A program made the position numbers and the translations under genes. Under the pieces are notes generated by a model. It was not told the origin of the DNA, ran no database searches, and saw only the letters and a program-made list of their open reading frames with translations. A stretch of 64,000 nt of DNA, taken from contig NZ_CM000745.1 of assembly GCF_000161455.1 (NCBI RefSeq), forward strand, positions 3,814,017 through 3,878,016. The letters run 5' to 3'. Numbering within the stretch: position 1 is the stretch's first letter; every line of letters begins with the position of its first letter. This stretch comes from Bacillus pseudomycoides DSM 12442 (GTDB lineage Bacteria > Bacillota > Bacilli > Bacillales > Bacillaceae_G). This document shows, piece by piece, positions 25,674-33,939 of this stretch.

Positions 25674-25722
25674 AAAAAAGGATGATAAAGATAGCGTTCG
25701 CTTTCGTTATCATCCTTTTTTA
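25674..25722 (+). terminator. terminator after 42-aa gene
   Basis: AAAAAAGGATGATAA pairs with TTATCATCCTTTTT around an 18-base loop that can form its own small hairpin. Confidence 0.85.
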
Positions 25723-25761
25723 ATAAGTGCTATAAGAACGAAAAAAGCCGATCCAAATGAA

Positions 25762-25812
25762 GTGCACCCCGATTGTTAGACACAGTCTAACAATCGGAGG
25801 TGCACTTTTTTA
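25762..25812 (+). terminator. hairpin at the left end of the IS
   Basis: GTGCACC and CCGATTGTTAGAC pair with GTCTAACAATCGG and GGTGCAC, giving about 20 bp around a 3-base loop, followed by six T directly before the orfA ATG. This would block transcription entering from outside. Confidence 0.7.
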
Positions 25813-26243
25813 TGGCTAAATTTTCTTCAAAAGAAAAAATACGAGCGATAAGACGATATTTAGAGGGGACTGAAGGTGGAAAAACAATTGCTAAATCTAT
25901 TGATGTTCACCCCAGTATGCTCTATCAGTAGATTAAACAATATGAATCCTTAGGTGAAAATGCTTTTGAAAAACGCTATACATCCTACTCTACCCAGTAT
26001 AAACTAGATGTACTTAATTATATGAACGAACAAGGGACATCTATCAGGGAAACAGCGGCGTCCATCCATGGAAAGGAAAAGAAAAAAACAAATACAACTA
26101 AAGATCAAGGAATAGTTGAAGGTTCGATAGAGGCACTACAAGCGGAAAATGAGCGTTTACGTATGGAAAATGCATATTTAAAAAAGTTGAATGCCTTAGT
26201 TCAAAACAAGGAGAAATCACGAAACAAGACAAAGCCCAAGTAG
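25812..26243 (+). pseudogene. IS3-family transposase orfA, broken
   Basis: The DNA-binding subunit. The frame opens MAKFSSKEKIRAIRRYLEGT with an HTH, but codon 40 is TAG (25929-25931) where the family has Trp (LYQ-W-IKQYE). Downstream the second HTH is cut: ASIH jumps straight to GKEKKKTN, missing roughly 20-25 residues. The leucine-zipper segment EALQAENERLRMENAYLKKL is intact. No functional OrfA can be made. Confidence 0.85.
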
Positions 26244-26269
26244 TCTATGAATTAAGGCATGAATTTTCA

Positions 26270-27040
26270 GTGAAGGTGCTACTTCAGCTCGCAGGTATTC
26301 CGCGCAGTACGTATTATTATTGGGTTAAAAGATTCAATCTTCCTGATTCAGATGTAGAACTAAAAGGATTGATTCGAACCATTTATGACGAACATGAGGG
26401 GTTTTATGGTTATCGTCGTATTCGTGATGAACTTACGAATCGCGGACATAAAGTAAATCATAAAAAAGTGTATCGTATCATGAAAGAATTGGGATTAAAA
26501 TGTCTCGTTCGTATGAAAAAATATCGCTCTTATAAAGGAACAGTTGGAAAAATTGCACCTAATATTTTAAATCGTAACTTCCAAGCTGAAAAACCAAATA
26601 AAAAGTGGGTTACGGATATTACGGAGTTTAAATTATTTGGAGAAAAGCTATATCTATCGCCAATGTTGGACTTATTTAATGGTGAAATTATCACATACAC
26701 AATTGGTTTAAGACCAACTTATTCACTTGTTTCAACGATGTTAGACCAAGCGTTTGAACACTTAACAGTCAAAGATACACTCTTGATCCATTCTGATCAA
26801 GGTTGGCACTATCAAATGAAACAATACCGTCATTCCCTTGCTAAACGTGGCATTACACAAAGCATGTCTCGTAAAGGAAACTGTTACGATAACGCAGTGA
26901 TTGAAAACTTCTTTGGCATCATGAAGTCAGAATTTCTGTATCGAAAAGAATTTAAGAGTATAGAACATTTTAAGAAAGAACTAGCAAAATATATAAAGTA
27001 CTATAATCATAAAAGAATTAAGGCAACCTTTTGGGCATGA
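26270..27040 (+). pseudogene. IS3-family transposase orfB with C-terminal frameshift
   Basis: Catalytic integrase-fold subunit with HTH_21 (YGYRRIRDEL), and the DDE residues in WVTDITEF, HSDQGWHY and NAVIENFFG. The frame ends early as KRIKATFWA. One base further on, the normal ending is readable: GMSPVQYRTHAQKVA up to 27080. One A has apparently been lost in the GCAAAC context near 27024. Expression by frameshifting from orfA is also impossible because orfA is broken. Confidence 0.85.
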
Positions 27041-27144
27041 GCCCGGTACAATACCGGACCCATGCCCAAAAGGTTGCCTAATGAAATAACCTGTCTAACT
27101 TTATGGGGTCACTTCATTTTTAGGTGGGCGGCTTACCATTTAAT

Positions 27145-27459
27145 TCAAATATTTTCTATATAACTTTCTGCTATATCAATATCTTTTGTCATTTCTAATT
27201 CTGGAAATTTTTCATCTAATTTTCTTAAACAATTAATAAATTCTTTACTTTGCACAATTTCTGCTATATCTTCAAAAACTTCACTTATCCAATATAAATC
27301 TTCTTTACTACAATTCTCTAAATATCTTATAGTATTTTCCTCATTTTCTGAGAGAACTTCTATTATTTCATTCCAACTTGTTTGTATTCCATAATCATCA
27401 TTTAAATTTAATTTTTTTCTTTTATCTAATATAACTTGCATTTTATTTTCTATATTCAT
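27145..27459 (-). CDS. putative orphan immunity protein
   Basis: A 104-residue acidic helical protein (DDYGIQTSWNEIIEVLSENE, then LYWISEVFEDIAEIVQSKEF). It resembles the small immunity proteins encoded after polymorphic toxins in Bacillus. GGAGG precedes the ATG. Directly upstream, in the same frame, lies what reads as the C-terminal tail of a toxin (27460-27583). The toxin body is missing, so the gene would protect against toxins of neighbouring strains. The immunity call rests on remembered relatives and context. Confidence 0.6.
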   Translation of the reverse strand: MNIENKMQVILDKRKKLNLNDDYGIQTSWNEIIEVLSENEENTIRYLENCSKEDLYWISEVFEDIAEIVQSKEFINCLRKLDEKFPELEMTKDIDIAESYIENI

Positions 27460-27583
27460 ATTAATCCTCCAAACTCTATCTACGGTTGTTGAGTAGCATC
27501 CGGGAAAATAGTCCCTATCTCTCCATTTATTGTTTAAATCCTTTCTACTATATTCATGGAAAATTATACCATATCCCTAAACT
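27460..27583 (-). pseudogene. C-terminal remnant of a polymorphic toxin gene
   Basis: The minus-strand frame before the immunity gene is open for about 41 codons: GYGIIFHEYSRKDLNNKW, then RDRDYFPGCYSTTVDRVW and RIN. It has the composition of a folded C-terminal toxin domain, with a stop (TAG) at its upstream edge. It runs in frame, without a stop, into the immunity ORF. The toxin class cannot be told from this piece. Confidence 0.45.
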
Positions 27584-27720
27584 CCTTCATTAGAGATTAT
27601 GTTGATAATGAAAAAGGATATATAGTTAAGGTAAATCTAACAATAGAACGATGGAGAACGTTTTTTACATCTTTAATACCAGCTGAAAGAGAGTTAATTT
27701 TAAAAAGAAGATTGAAATAG
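27556..27720 (+). CDS. doubtful small ORF, 54 aa, phage-like debris
   Basis: The frame MENYTISLNSFIRDYVDNEK, then GYIVKVNLTIERWRTFFTSL, ends IPAERELILKRRLK. There is no Shine-Dalgarno sequence, and its first codons overlap the antisense toxin remnant, so the N-terminus may be fortuitous. The second half looks protein-like. Either a small phage gene or a remnant. Confidence 0.3.
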   Translation: MENYTISLNSFIRDYVDNEKGYIVKVNLTIERWRTFFTSLIPAERELILKRRLK

Positions 27721-27756
27721 AAGAAACTTCAAAAAAAGAAGGTGAATAACATTCTT

Positions 27757-28009
27757 TTTTGAAGTTAGACGAGCAGAAGATTGAAGATTTTTTTTCGAAG
27801 AGTTACGGAAACGTCTAGATAACATTGAACAGAGAAAAACATTTTAAGATATAAAAGAACTATGCAGACAAACAAGTATGAGTGGAAATACCATCAAAGA
27901 AAATTTCTTTTATGATGAACATTTTACGAAATATAAAATAGGTGGAAAGTGGTATTTTTCAGCACTAGAAACAGAAAAATTTCTCCTTATGTGGATAAAA
28001 GAGCAATGA
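27757..28009 (+). pseudogene. phage-type DNA-binding/excisionase-like gene, decayed
   Basis: Two blocks are readable in one frame after a shift in a T8 run: EELRKRLDNIEQRKTF, a TAA stop, then DIKELCRQTSMSGNTIKENF and YDEHFTKYKIGGKWYFSALE, ending MWIKEQ. The second block looks like the helix-turn-helix/excisionase-like small proteins of Bacillus phages and integrative elements (KxGGKWYF). A nonsense codon and a frameshift make it a pseudogene. Confidence 0.6.
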
Positions 28010-28045
28010 AAATTTTTGAAGAAAAGAAGGGCTAATAATCATTAA

Positions 28046-28189
28046 CTACAAATAAGATAAATGTACTATGGATTTACAGAGCTTTTTAGTATTTTGTTTA
28101 CACTTATCCATTTCTATACACACGCCAGCCTTTTTAATTGTGGCCCCAAACTGGCCCCAATTACATTCTTTTTTATGCCTTATTTTGCA
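28046..28189 (-). pseudogene. C-terminal remnant of a tyrosine integrase
   Basis: The minus-strand frame reads CKIRHKKECNWGQFGATIKK and AGVCIEMDKCKQNTKKLC to a TAG stop. The NWGQFGAT stretch recalls C-termini of Bacillus phage integrases. The catalytic domain is absent; the frame opens only 48 codons upstream, next to the rpsD terminator, which may mark an old attachment site. Confidence 0.45.
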
Positions 28190-28203
28190 TTATTAAATAA
28201 AAT

Positions 28204-28240
28204 AAAAAAAGCCCAGAAACCTTGATTTAACAAGATTTCT
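28204..28240 (-). terminator. terminator after rpsD
   Basis: On the minus strand AGAAATCTTG pairs with CAAGGTTTCT and is followed by GGGC and seven T. Confidence 0.75.
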
Positions 28241-28276
28241 AAGACTTTTAATACTACTCTTTGCAGAGCATCGAGA

Positions 28277-28879
28277 TTAACGAGAGTAGAACTCTACGAT
28301 TAACGCTTCGTTGATTTCAGCAGCTAATTCAGCGCGCTCTGGTAAGCGAGTGAAAGTAGCTGCTAATTTATCAGCATCGAAAGTTAAGTATTCTGGTACG
28401 AAGTTGTTAACTTCGATCGCTTCTTTAACAACAACAAGGTTGTTAGATTTTTCGCGAACGCTGATAGTTTGACCAGGTTTTACACGGTAAGATGGGATGT
28501 CTACGCGAGCACCATCAACCATGATGTGACCGTGGTTTACTAATTGGCGAGCTGCACGACGAGTGCGAGCTAAGCCCATGCGGTAAACTAGGTTGTCAAG
28601 ACGAGCTTCAAGAAGAATCATGAAGTTTTCGCCGTGTTTACCTGGCATTTTACCTGCTTGGTCAAATGTGCGACGGAATTGACGCTCAGTCATGCCGTAC
28701 ATGTGACGAAGTTTTTGTTTCTCTTGTAATTGTAAACCGTATTCTGAAAGTTTCTTACGTTGGTTAGGACCGTGAGGACCTGGTGCGTAAGGGCGTTTTT
28801 CTAATTCTTTACCTGTGCCGCTTAGAGAGATTCCAAGACGACGAGACAGTTTCCAAGCTGGACCTGTATAACGAGCCAT
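28277..28879 (-). CDS. rpsD: 30S ribosomal protein S4
   Basis: Primary 16S rRNA-binding protein of the small subunit body and, in B. subtilis, repressor of its own translation. The 200 residues begin MARYTGPAWKLSRRLGISLS and contain the S4 RNA-binding domain (RLDNLVYRMGLA, VNHGHIMVDG). GGAGGAG precedes the ATG. It is encoded alone, as in B. subtilis. Confidence 0.97.
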   Translation of the reverse strand: MARYTGPAWKLSRRLGISLSGTGKELEKRPYAPGPHGPNQRKKLSEYGLQLQEKQKLRHMYGMTERQFRRTFDQAGKMPGKHGENFMILLEARLDNLVYRMGLARTRRAARQLVNHGHIMVDGARVDIPSYRVKPGQTISVREKSNNLVVVKEAIEVNNFVPEYLTFDADKLAATFTRLPERAELAAEINEALIVEFYSR

Positions 28880-29062
28880 AGTTGACTCCTCCTTTAAGTG
28901 TTTTTATTTTCGTAAAATAAAAACAGACGTAATCGACATTTATGCGCATTTTGTTTTCATGTACCTTCGCTCCAGCAGCAGGGAGTTACGAGATACACCT
29001 CAAACGTGAGGAACAAAATACAAACGATAAACTCACATCACAAGGCTGCCTTTTTATTTTAC
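28880..29062 (-). promoter_or_regulatory. structured rpsD leader, possible S4 autoregulatory site
   Basis: About 180 bases of leader contain a perfect 11-bp hairpin (28900-28924, GTTTTTATTTT and complement) ending 11 bases before the ribosome site. Further pairing segments lie upstream around 28975-29012. S4 represses rpsD by binding its leader in B. subtilis; equivalence here is inferred from position only. Confidence 0.45.
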
Positions 29063-29231
29063 ACAAACGCTATTATATCTTTTGAATCTTATTTCGTCAA
29101 GTGAGTTCGTATTTTGTTTTATACATGTAAAGTTTGGAAATTACAAGAAGGAATTTAAAACAACATGAAAGAAAGGATAGCAACAGATAGAAAACGCTTA
29201 CATAAAATAGAAACATAAGGGGGATGTTTGT

Positions 29232-30422
29232 ATGAAAAAGAAACAGATAGAAACAGCGCTGATTCATCACGGGTATGATTCCAAGATGCATAAAGGGAGT
29301 TTAACGCCACCGCTATTTCAAACTTCAACGTATACATTTGAAACAGCGCAGCAAGGAGAAGCAAGTTTCGCTGGGCAGGATCCATCTTACATTTATTCAA
29401 GACTTGGAAATCCGACTGTGGAATTGTTTGAGGAGCGTATGGCTGTTTTAGAAGGAGGAGAATCGGCGTTAGCGTTCGGTTCTGGAATGGCCGCAATTTC
29501 GGCGACACTTCTCGCATTTTTACGTGCTGGAGATCATATCATTTGTTCAAACGGTTTGTATGGATGTACGTACGGTTTTTTAGAAGTGTTAGAAGAGAAG
29601 TTTATGATTACACATTCATTATGTGATATGGAAACAGAAGAAGAGATTCAGGCAAGTATGCGTCCAAATACAAAGTTGATATTTGTTGAAACGCCCATTA
29701 ATCCGACAATGAAGCTCATCGATTTAGAAAAGGTTATTAAAGTGGCAAAACAAAATGAACTGCTTGTCATTGTCGATAATACATTTTGCTCGCCTTATTT
29801 ACAAACGCCTCTTACACTCGGCTGTGATGTTGTTCTTCATAGTGCTACAAAATATATTGGCGGTCACGGTGATGTTGTTGCTGGTGTGACGGTTTGTAAA
29901 ACGAAGGAGCTAACTGAACAAATTCGGCCGATTCGAAAAGATATTGGCGGAATTATGGCGCCTTTTGATGCATGGCTTTTGCTGCGTGGTTTAAAGACGT
30001 TAGCTGTACGAATGGACCGGCACTGTGATAATGCGGAAAAAGTCGTGGCCTTTTTGAAAAATCACGAAAGTGTTGAGGCAGTTTGGTATCCAGAAGGAGA
30101 AATAGCATTGTCTCAAATGAAGCGCGGAGGCGGTGTGATTTCATTTACGATTAAAGGTGGAAAAGAAGAAGCACAGGCATTCATGAATGAATTGCAATTT
30201 ATTACAATTGCGGTGAGTCTTGGTGACACAGAGACGTTAGTGCAACATCCAGCAACGATGACGCACGCTGTCATTCCAGCGACAGTACGCCATGAAATGG
30301 GCATTTCTGATAATTTAATACGCTTATCTGTTGGATTAGAATCATGGGAGGATATTGTCTCGGATTTAGCGTACGCGTTCCAGAAGCAATCGAATGCATT
30401 TTCTCATGTGAATGGGGAATGA
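29232..30422 (+). CDS. megL: methionine gamma-lyase type Cys/Met-metabolism PLP enzyme
   Basis: PLP-dependent lyase of 396 residues that likely splits methionine to methanethiol, ammonia and 2-oxobutyrate. Present are the SRLGNPT motif (56-62), the PLP lysine in HSATKYIGGH (about 205) and Cys112 in GLYGCTYGF. That Cys marks methionine gamma-lyases as against cystathionine enzymes. The stretch after AVWYP is about 8-10 residues shorter than usual, a small in-frame deletion common to remembered relatives. GGGGGAT precedes the ATG. Confidence 0.8.
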   Translation: MKKKQIETALIHHGYDSKMHKGSLTPPLFQTSTYTFETAQQGEASFAGQDPSYIYSRLGNPTVELFEERMAVLEGGESALAFGSGMAAISATLLAFLRAGDHIICSNGLYGCTYGFLEVLEEKFMITHSLCDMETEEEIQASMRPNTKLIFVETPINPTMKLIDLEKVIKVAKQNELLVIVDNTFCSPYLQTPLTLGCDVVLHSATKYIGGHGDVVAGVTVCKTKELTEQIRPIRKDIGGIMAPFDAWLLLRGLKTLAVRMDRHCDNAEKVVAFLKNHESVEAVWYPEGEIALSQMKRGGGVISFTIKGGKEEAQAFMNELQFITIAVSLGDTETLVQHPATMTHAVIPATVRHEMGISDNLIRLSVGLESWEDIVSDLAYAFQKQSNAFSHVNGE

Positions 30423-30429
30423 AAAAAAT

Positions 30430-30458
30430 GAGCCATCGATTTACTAAATAGATGGCTC
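30430..30458. terminator. bidirectional terminator between megL and fRMsr genes
   Basis: GAGCCATC and GATGGCTC form an 8-bp stem. The minus-strand T run (seven T) is strong and the plus-strand one weak. Confidence 0.75.
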
Positions 30459-30465
30459 GCATCTT

Positions 30466-30945
30466 TTACATATGTTTTAGGAGCGTTTCCACAAACTTCT
30501 CTAAGTAGTGCTGATCCACTTCATCGAAACGATTTTTTTCAGGACTATCAATATCGAGTACACCGATGACGGTGCCTTCTTTTATAATCGGTACAACAAT
30601 TTCGGAATTAGAAGCGCTGTCACAAGCGATATGCCCTGGAAATTGATGAACATCTGCAACAAGTTGTGTTTTTTTTGTTTCAGCTGCTACGCCGCAAACA
30701 CCGCGTCCAAATGGAATACGAACGCACGCAGGCATTCCTTGAAATGGCCCGAGTACAAGTTGATTTCCTTCTGTCACATAAAAGCCAACCCAGTTAATAC
30801 GCTCTAAAAATTGGTTTAAAAGAGCAGAAGCATTTGCTAAATTTGCGACCACATTTGATTCACCCGTTAACAATGCATTAAGTTGTTTGATTACTGTTTC
30901 ATATTGCTGCTCACGTGATCCTGCATAACTTTCTTTTGTAAACAT
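30466..30945 (-). CDS. free methionine-R-sulfoxide reductase, GAF domain (YtsP)
   Basis: Reduces free methionine-R-sulfoxide. The 159 residues form one GAF domain with all three family cysteines: Cys74 in PACVRIPFG, Cys84 in GRGVCGVAA and Cys108 in GHIACDSASNSEIVVP, spaced as in E. coli fRMsr. The start at 30945 follows AAAGGGTGCC. It stands divergent from refZ, as ytsP does in B. subtilis, and next to the methionine lyase. Confidence 0.9.
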   Translation of the reverse strand: MFTKESYAGSREQQYETVIKQLNALLTGESNVVANLANASALLNQFLERINWVGFYVTEGNQLVLGPFQGMPACVRIPFGRGVCGVAAETKKTQLVADVHQFPGHIACDSASNSEIVVPIIKEGTVIGVLDIDSPEKNRFDEVDQHYLEKFVETLLKHM

Positions 30946-31094
30946 GGAAACGGCACCCTTTCTATCGAGAAATGTAAAATCATAGCAAAATACGCTGTAT
31001 TTCATATGACTTTGTCGATAGAAAATTAAAGGAATTTGTCTTAAAAGTCAAGAAATTTACATTATAGCTGTTCAGGGTGAGAGGAAGTGAGCGC

Positions 31095-31733
31095 ATGAAG
31101 CAGACGAAACAAAAGGTAATTGATGCGGCAATTTCATTGTTTTATACGAAAGGGTACGATGGAACATCGGTGCGAGATATTGCAAAGCGGGCGGATGTGA
31201 ATGTGGCCAATATTTCATATTATTTTGCTGGAAAGCAAGGTTTATTAGAACAGCTTATAACTGATTTTTTAGAAGGATATGTCGGGGTAATTGAAAGGTC
31301 ATTTGAACAAAGAGAGTATTTGCCAGCTAAAGAAGTGATGAATCAAATTGTACGAGGAATTTTACGCTATCAGTTTGAGCATAGGGAACTTACTCGGTTT
31401 TTTTACCGAGAGCTTTCAATTGATACAACGTTGATCCGGGAAGTGATGACTGTTTATTTTTCTAAAGAAAGATATTATATAGAGCAAATCATTAAGCAGG
31501 GGCAAGTGCAGCAAGAGTTTCAAAAGGTGTCTTTTACAATGTTTATGACGCAATTAAAGGGCATGATAAACATGCCGTATTTATATCCACAATATATATC
31601 GGAGGTACTGCATTCGTTTCCATCAGAAACATTCTTTTTGGAAATGTATACGAAAGAAGTAGAGCAATGGATGGAACAAATATTATGTTTAACGCATATG
31701 TATTATCCGTTACCGAGAGCAGTCCATATGTAA
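31095..31733 (+). CDS. refZ: RefZ (YttP), TetR-family regulator of division position
   Basis: In B. subtilis RefZ binds motifs near the origin and helps place the FtsZ ring and trap the chromosome at sporulation. The 212 residues begin with a TetR HTH (KVIDAAISLFYTKGYDGTSV, DVNVANISYYFAGKQG) and share the HRELTRFFYRELSIDTTLIREVM stretch, core LTRFFYRELSIDTTLI, and the MPYLYPQYISEVL ending. GAGGAAGTGA precedes ATG 31095; an earlier GTG has no such site. Gene order supports the name. Confidence 0.85.
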   Translation: MKQTKQKVIDAAISLFYTKGYDGTSVRDIAKRADVNVANISYYFAGKQGLLEQLITDFLEGYVGVIERSFEQREYLPAKEVMNQIVRGILRYQFEHRELTRFFYRELSIDTTLIREVMTVYFSKERYYIEQIIKQGQVQQEFQKVSFTMFMTQLKGMINMPYLYPQYISEVLHSFPSETFFLEMYTKEVEQWMEQILCLTHMYYPLPRAVHM

Positions 31734-31738
31734 AATAC

Positions 31739-31769
31739 CCCCGCCATATTTTAGGTGGGGATATTTTTT
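31739..31769 (+). terminator. terminator after refZ
   Basis: CCCCGCC and GGTGGGG stem (one mismatch) followed by A/T and six T. Confidence 0.75.
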
Positions 31770-31779
31770 GGCGTGTTTT

Positions 31780-32724
31780 TCAAGAAGTGATTTCTTCTTG
31801 GATACGCTCTTGCTTTCGTTGCCATAAGTTGTTGCATAGTAAAGCGATAATGGTAATCATCGCTCCAATTACTTCAATTTCTTCAATTTTATAGCCTCGA
31901 AAAATCGATCCGATAAGTGCCAGTACAGGAACTAAATTCATAAATAAAATACCGTTAATGGATGAAATATATCGATTGCCCATATTCCAACAAAAGACGG
32001 CGATAACTCCTGCGATAATCGACATATAAAATAGCTCAAAGCGAACTGTGACGATTGTATGGAGAGGCGGTACAGAAATCAAGTTTGTATACGTTAGCAA
32101 AGCCACAATAAGGACGAGTGAAATGGATCCGAATAAGCAAGTAAGTGCTGTATATCGAAGCGGTGACCAATTTTGAAAACGGGAACCACCATTTGTATAA
32201 ATGACCCAACACATCACGCCGCATAACATAAATAGATTTGTGGAGACATGACTAGCGGCTCCAAATAATAGGTGAATATTACCTTTTGAAATGACAAGCA
32301 TAACACCGATAAGTGCACAAAGCATACAAAGAAATGTATAGTTTTGTGGTTTTTTATTTTTTAAGATCCATTGTAATAGTAAAGCAAGCAGCGGCATAAG
32401 AGATTGAATCATGGCTGCATGAATAGCCCCTGAAGGTCCTGCTAATTGCTGTCCATAGAAAACAAGAAATCCGTATCCGGCAAAACCGACTGTACCATAA
32501 AATAACAAATGGAGAGCTTGTTTTTCTAAGTGAAAAGCGACTTTTCCTTCAATCATGAAGAGAAGAACAGTAAAAATAATAGCTGCGGATCCATAGCGGA
32601 TTGTTGTGAAAAAGAATGGATCTATAAACTGCAGAGCGCTGGCCATAACAGGAAACATAAATCCCCAAGCTGTTACGGCAAGTAAGCATAAAAGGGACCC
32701 AAGTAGCATTTGTTTTTTACTCAC
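31780..32724 (-). CDS. EamA-family (DMT) transporter
   Basis: A 314-residue membrane protein of the drug/metabolite transporter superfamily with ten helices in two EamA repeats. The first repeat runs from about 5 to 140 (VTAWGFMFPVM, GPSGAIHAAMIQSLMPLLAL) and the second from about 160 to 300 (GVMCWVIYTNG, SSINGILFMNLVPVLALIGS). A GTG start at 32724 lies 11 bases after AAAGGAG. It is divergent from a LysR gene, the usual arrangement for a LysR-controlled exporter. Substrate unknown. Confidence 0.88.
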   Translation of the reverse strand: MSKKQMLLGSLLCLLAVTAWGFMFPVMASALQFIDPFFFTTIRYGSAAIIFTVLLFMIEGKVAFHLEKQALHLLFYGTVGFAGYGFLVFYGQQLAGPSGAIHAAMIQSLMPLLALLLQWILKNKKPQNYTFLCMLCALIGVMLVISKGNIHLLFGAASHVSTNLFMLCGVMCWVIYTNGGSRFQNWSPLRYTALTCLFGSISLVLIVALLTYTNLISVPPLHTIVTVRFELFYMSIIAGVIAVFCWNMGNRYISSINGILFMNLVPVLALIGSIFRGYKIEEIEVIGAMITIIALLCNNLWQRKQERIQEEITS

Positions 32725-32865
32725 GAGTATCTTTCTCCTTTTTATTCCGATATTATAGTAAGTTCATAAAAATAAGCATGAGATGAGTATAGCGCTCGCT
32801 TTCTATGGATAGGAAATATTGATTTTTTATAGCGGTTATAACTTTTGGTTAGAGGTGTGTATCAT

Positions 32866-33696
32866 ATGGATTTTGAAGCAGTACAATCGTTTATTGAGGT
32901 GAAACATACAAGAAGTTTATCGAAAGCGAGTAAACTTCTGCATATTTCGCAGCCAGCCCTCAGTAAACAAATTCAAAGATTAGAGGCGGACTTAGGAGTC
33001 AAGTTATTAAAACGGTCTGCACAAGGAGTGGAATTAACAGAGGCTGGGGAGCTATTTATAAAACGGATTGAGCCAATTATAGAACAAATAAATGATGTGA
33101 AAGGAGAGTTGAAAGAGTATCAAGAGAAGAAAAAGATTTCAATTGGGGTATTGCCGAGTTTAGCTGCTCATTACATATCAAAATGCAGAGGTACATTAGA
33201 ACAAATATATGAAGTAGAATGGCAAATTGAACATACGAAAGTGCTAATGGAATTATTTCGGGAGCGAAAGATTGACGCAATGTTAGTTGATTCAATCGTG
33301 GAAGGAGCAAAGCTTGTAAAAGAAGTAAGAAGAGAAAATATTGTTTGTGTTGTTTCGGATGAACATGCCTATAAAGATGAACATACGATTCAAATAAAAG
33401 ATTTGCAGCATGAAAAACTTATTATTTATCCGGAAATTTGCGATATTAGAAAAATGATTATGACAATGTTCAAAGGGATAGGTGTTACGCCTACTATCGC
33501 CGTAGAAACATCCTACGCTGAGCCGATGCTTGCGATGGTTCGGGCTGGCCTGGGTATTACGTTGTTGCCAAAAATTGCAGTGGAGCAGGCAGTGCAAGAT
33601 GGGATTCGTATTATACATGTGGAGCCAACGTTAACGAGAGTGGTTTATTTTATATCCCATAGAAAAGATGTATCTTTATTACAGTCTTTCCAGTAA
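32866..33696 (+). CDS. LysR-family transcriptional regulator, possibly cut short
   Basis: A 276-residue regulator with the N-terminal winged HTH (FEAVQSFIEVKHTRSLSKAS, SQPALSKQIQRLEADLG, residues 2-60) and a LysR substrate-binding domain (about 88-270). The start at 32866 follows AGAGGTG. After the TAA at 33694 the same frame stays open for 43 more codons (MFINAAEYGKKKIEKFLEGI and onward to TGA 33826). The stop may therefore be premature. It is divergent from the EamA transporter, its probable target. Confidence 0.85.
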   Translation: MDFEAVQSFIEVKHTRSLSKASKLLHISQPALSKQIQRLEADLGVKLLKRSAQGVELTEAGELFIKRIEPIIEQINDVKGELKEYQEKKKISIGVLPSLAAHYISKCRGTLEQIYEVEWQIEHTKVLMELFRERKIDAMLVDSIVEGAKLVKEVRRENIVCVVSDEHAYKDEHTIQIKDLQHEKLIIYPEICDIRKMIMTMFKGIGVTPTIAVETSYAEPMLAMVRAGLGITLLPKIAVEQAVQDGIRIIHVEPTLTRVVYFISHRKDVSLLQSFQ

Positions 33697-33939
33697 ATGT
33701 TTATAAATGCAGCGGAGTATGGAAAAAAGAAAATCGAGAAATTTTTAGAAGGAATATTACAAACGCAACAAAAGAAACAAGAAATTTTAAAAAAAACTAG
33801 GTCAAAAACACGTCATTACATGGTATGATTAGTACATTGTTAGTTGTTAAATATAGGGGATTTCCCTTTTTATACATAATGCCTTCCATTTCATAAACGG
33901 AACGGACAAAAAAAGAGATATAATAGGAGGCTATTTTAC

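Larger units (their letters stand above)
25758..27116 (+). mobile_element. IS3-family insertion sequence, inactive
   Basis: About 1359 bp bounded by imperfect inverted repeats: TGAAGTGCACCCCGATTGTT at the left and the complement of TGAAGTGACCCCATAAAGTT at the right. It carries orfA and orfB of the IS3 type, both damaged: orfA has a nonsense codon and an internal deletion, and orfB has a C-terminal frameshift. The flanking trinucleotides (AAA and TTT) do not match, so no target duplication is visible. It sits between the 42-aa gene and an immunity gene. Confidence 0.88.

Noticed and set aside
25555..25779. 74-codon plus-strand frame after tyrS
   Set aside because: It starts inside the 42-aa gene in another frame, has no ribosome site, and runs through two terminators into the IS end.
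25758..27116. IS3 element as an active mobile element
   Set aside because: Nonsense codon and deletion in orfA and frameshift in orfB rule out a functional transposase.
29953..30304. Minus-strand frames inside the methionine gamma-lyase gene
   Set aside because: Antisense shadows of a conserved PLP enzyme.
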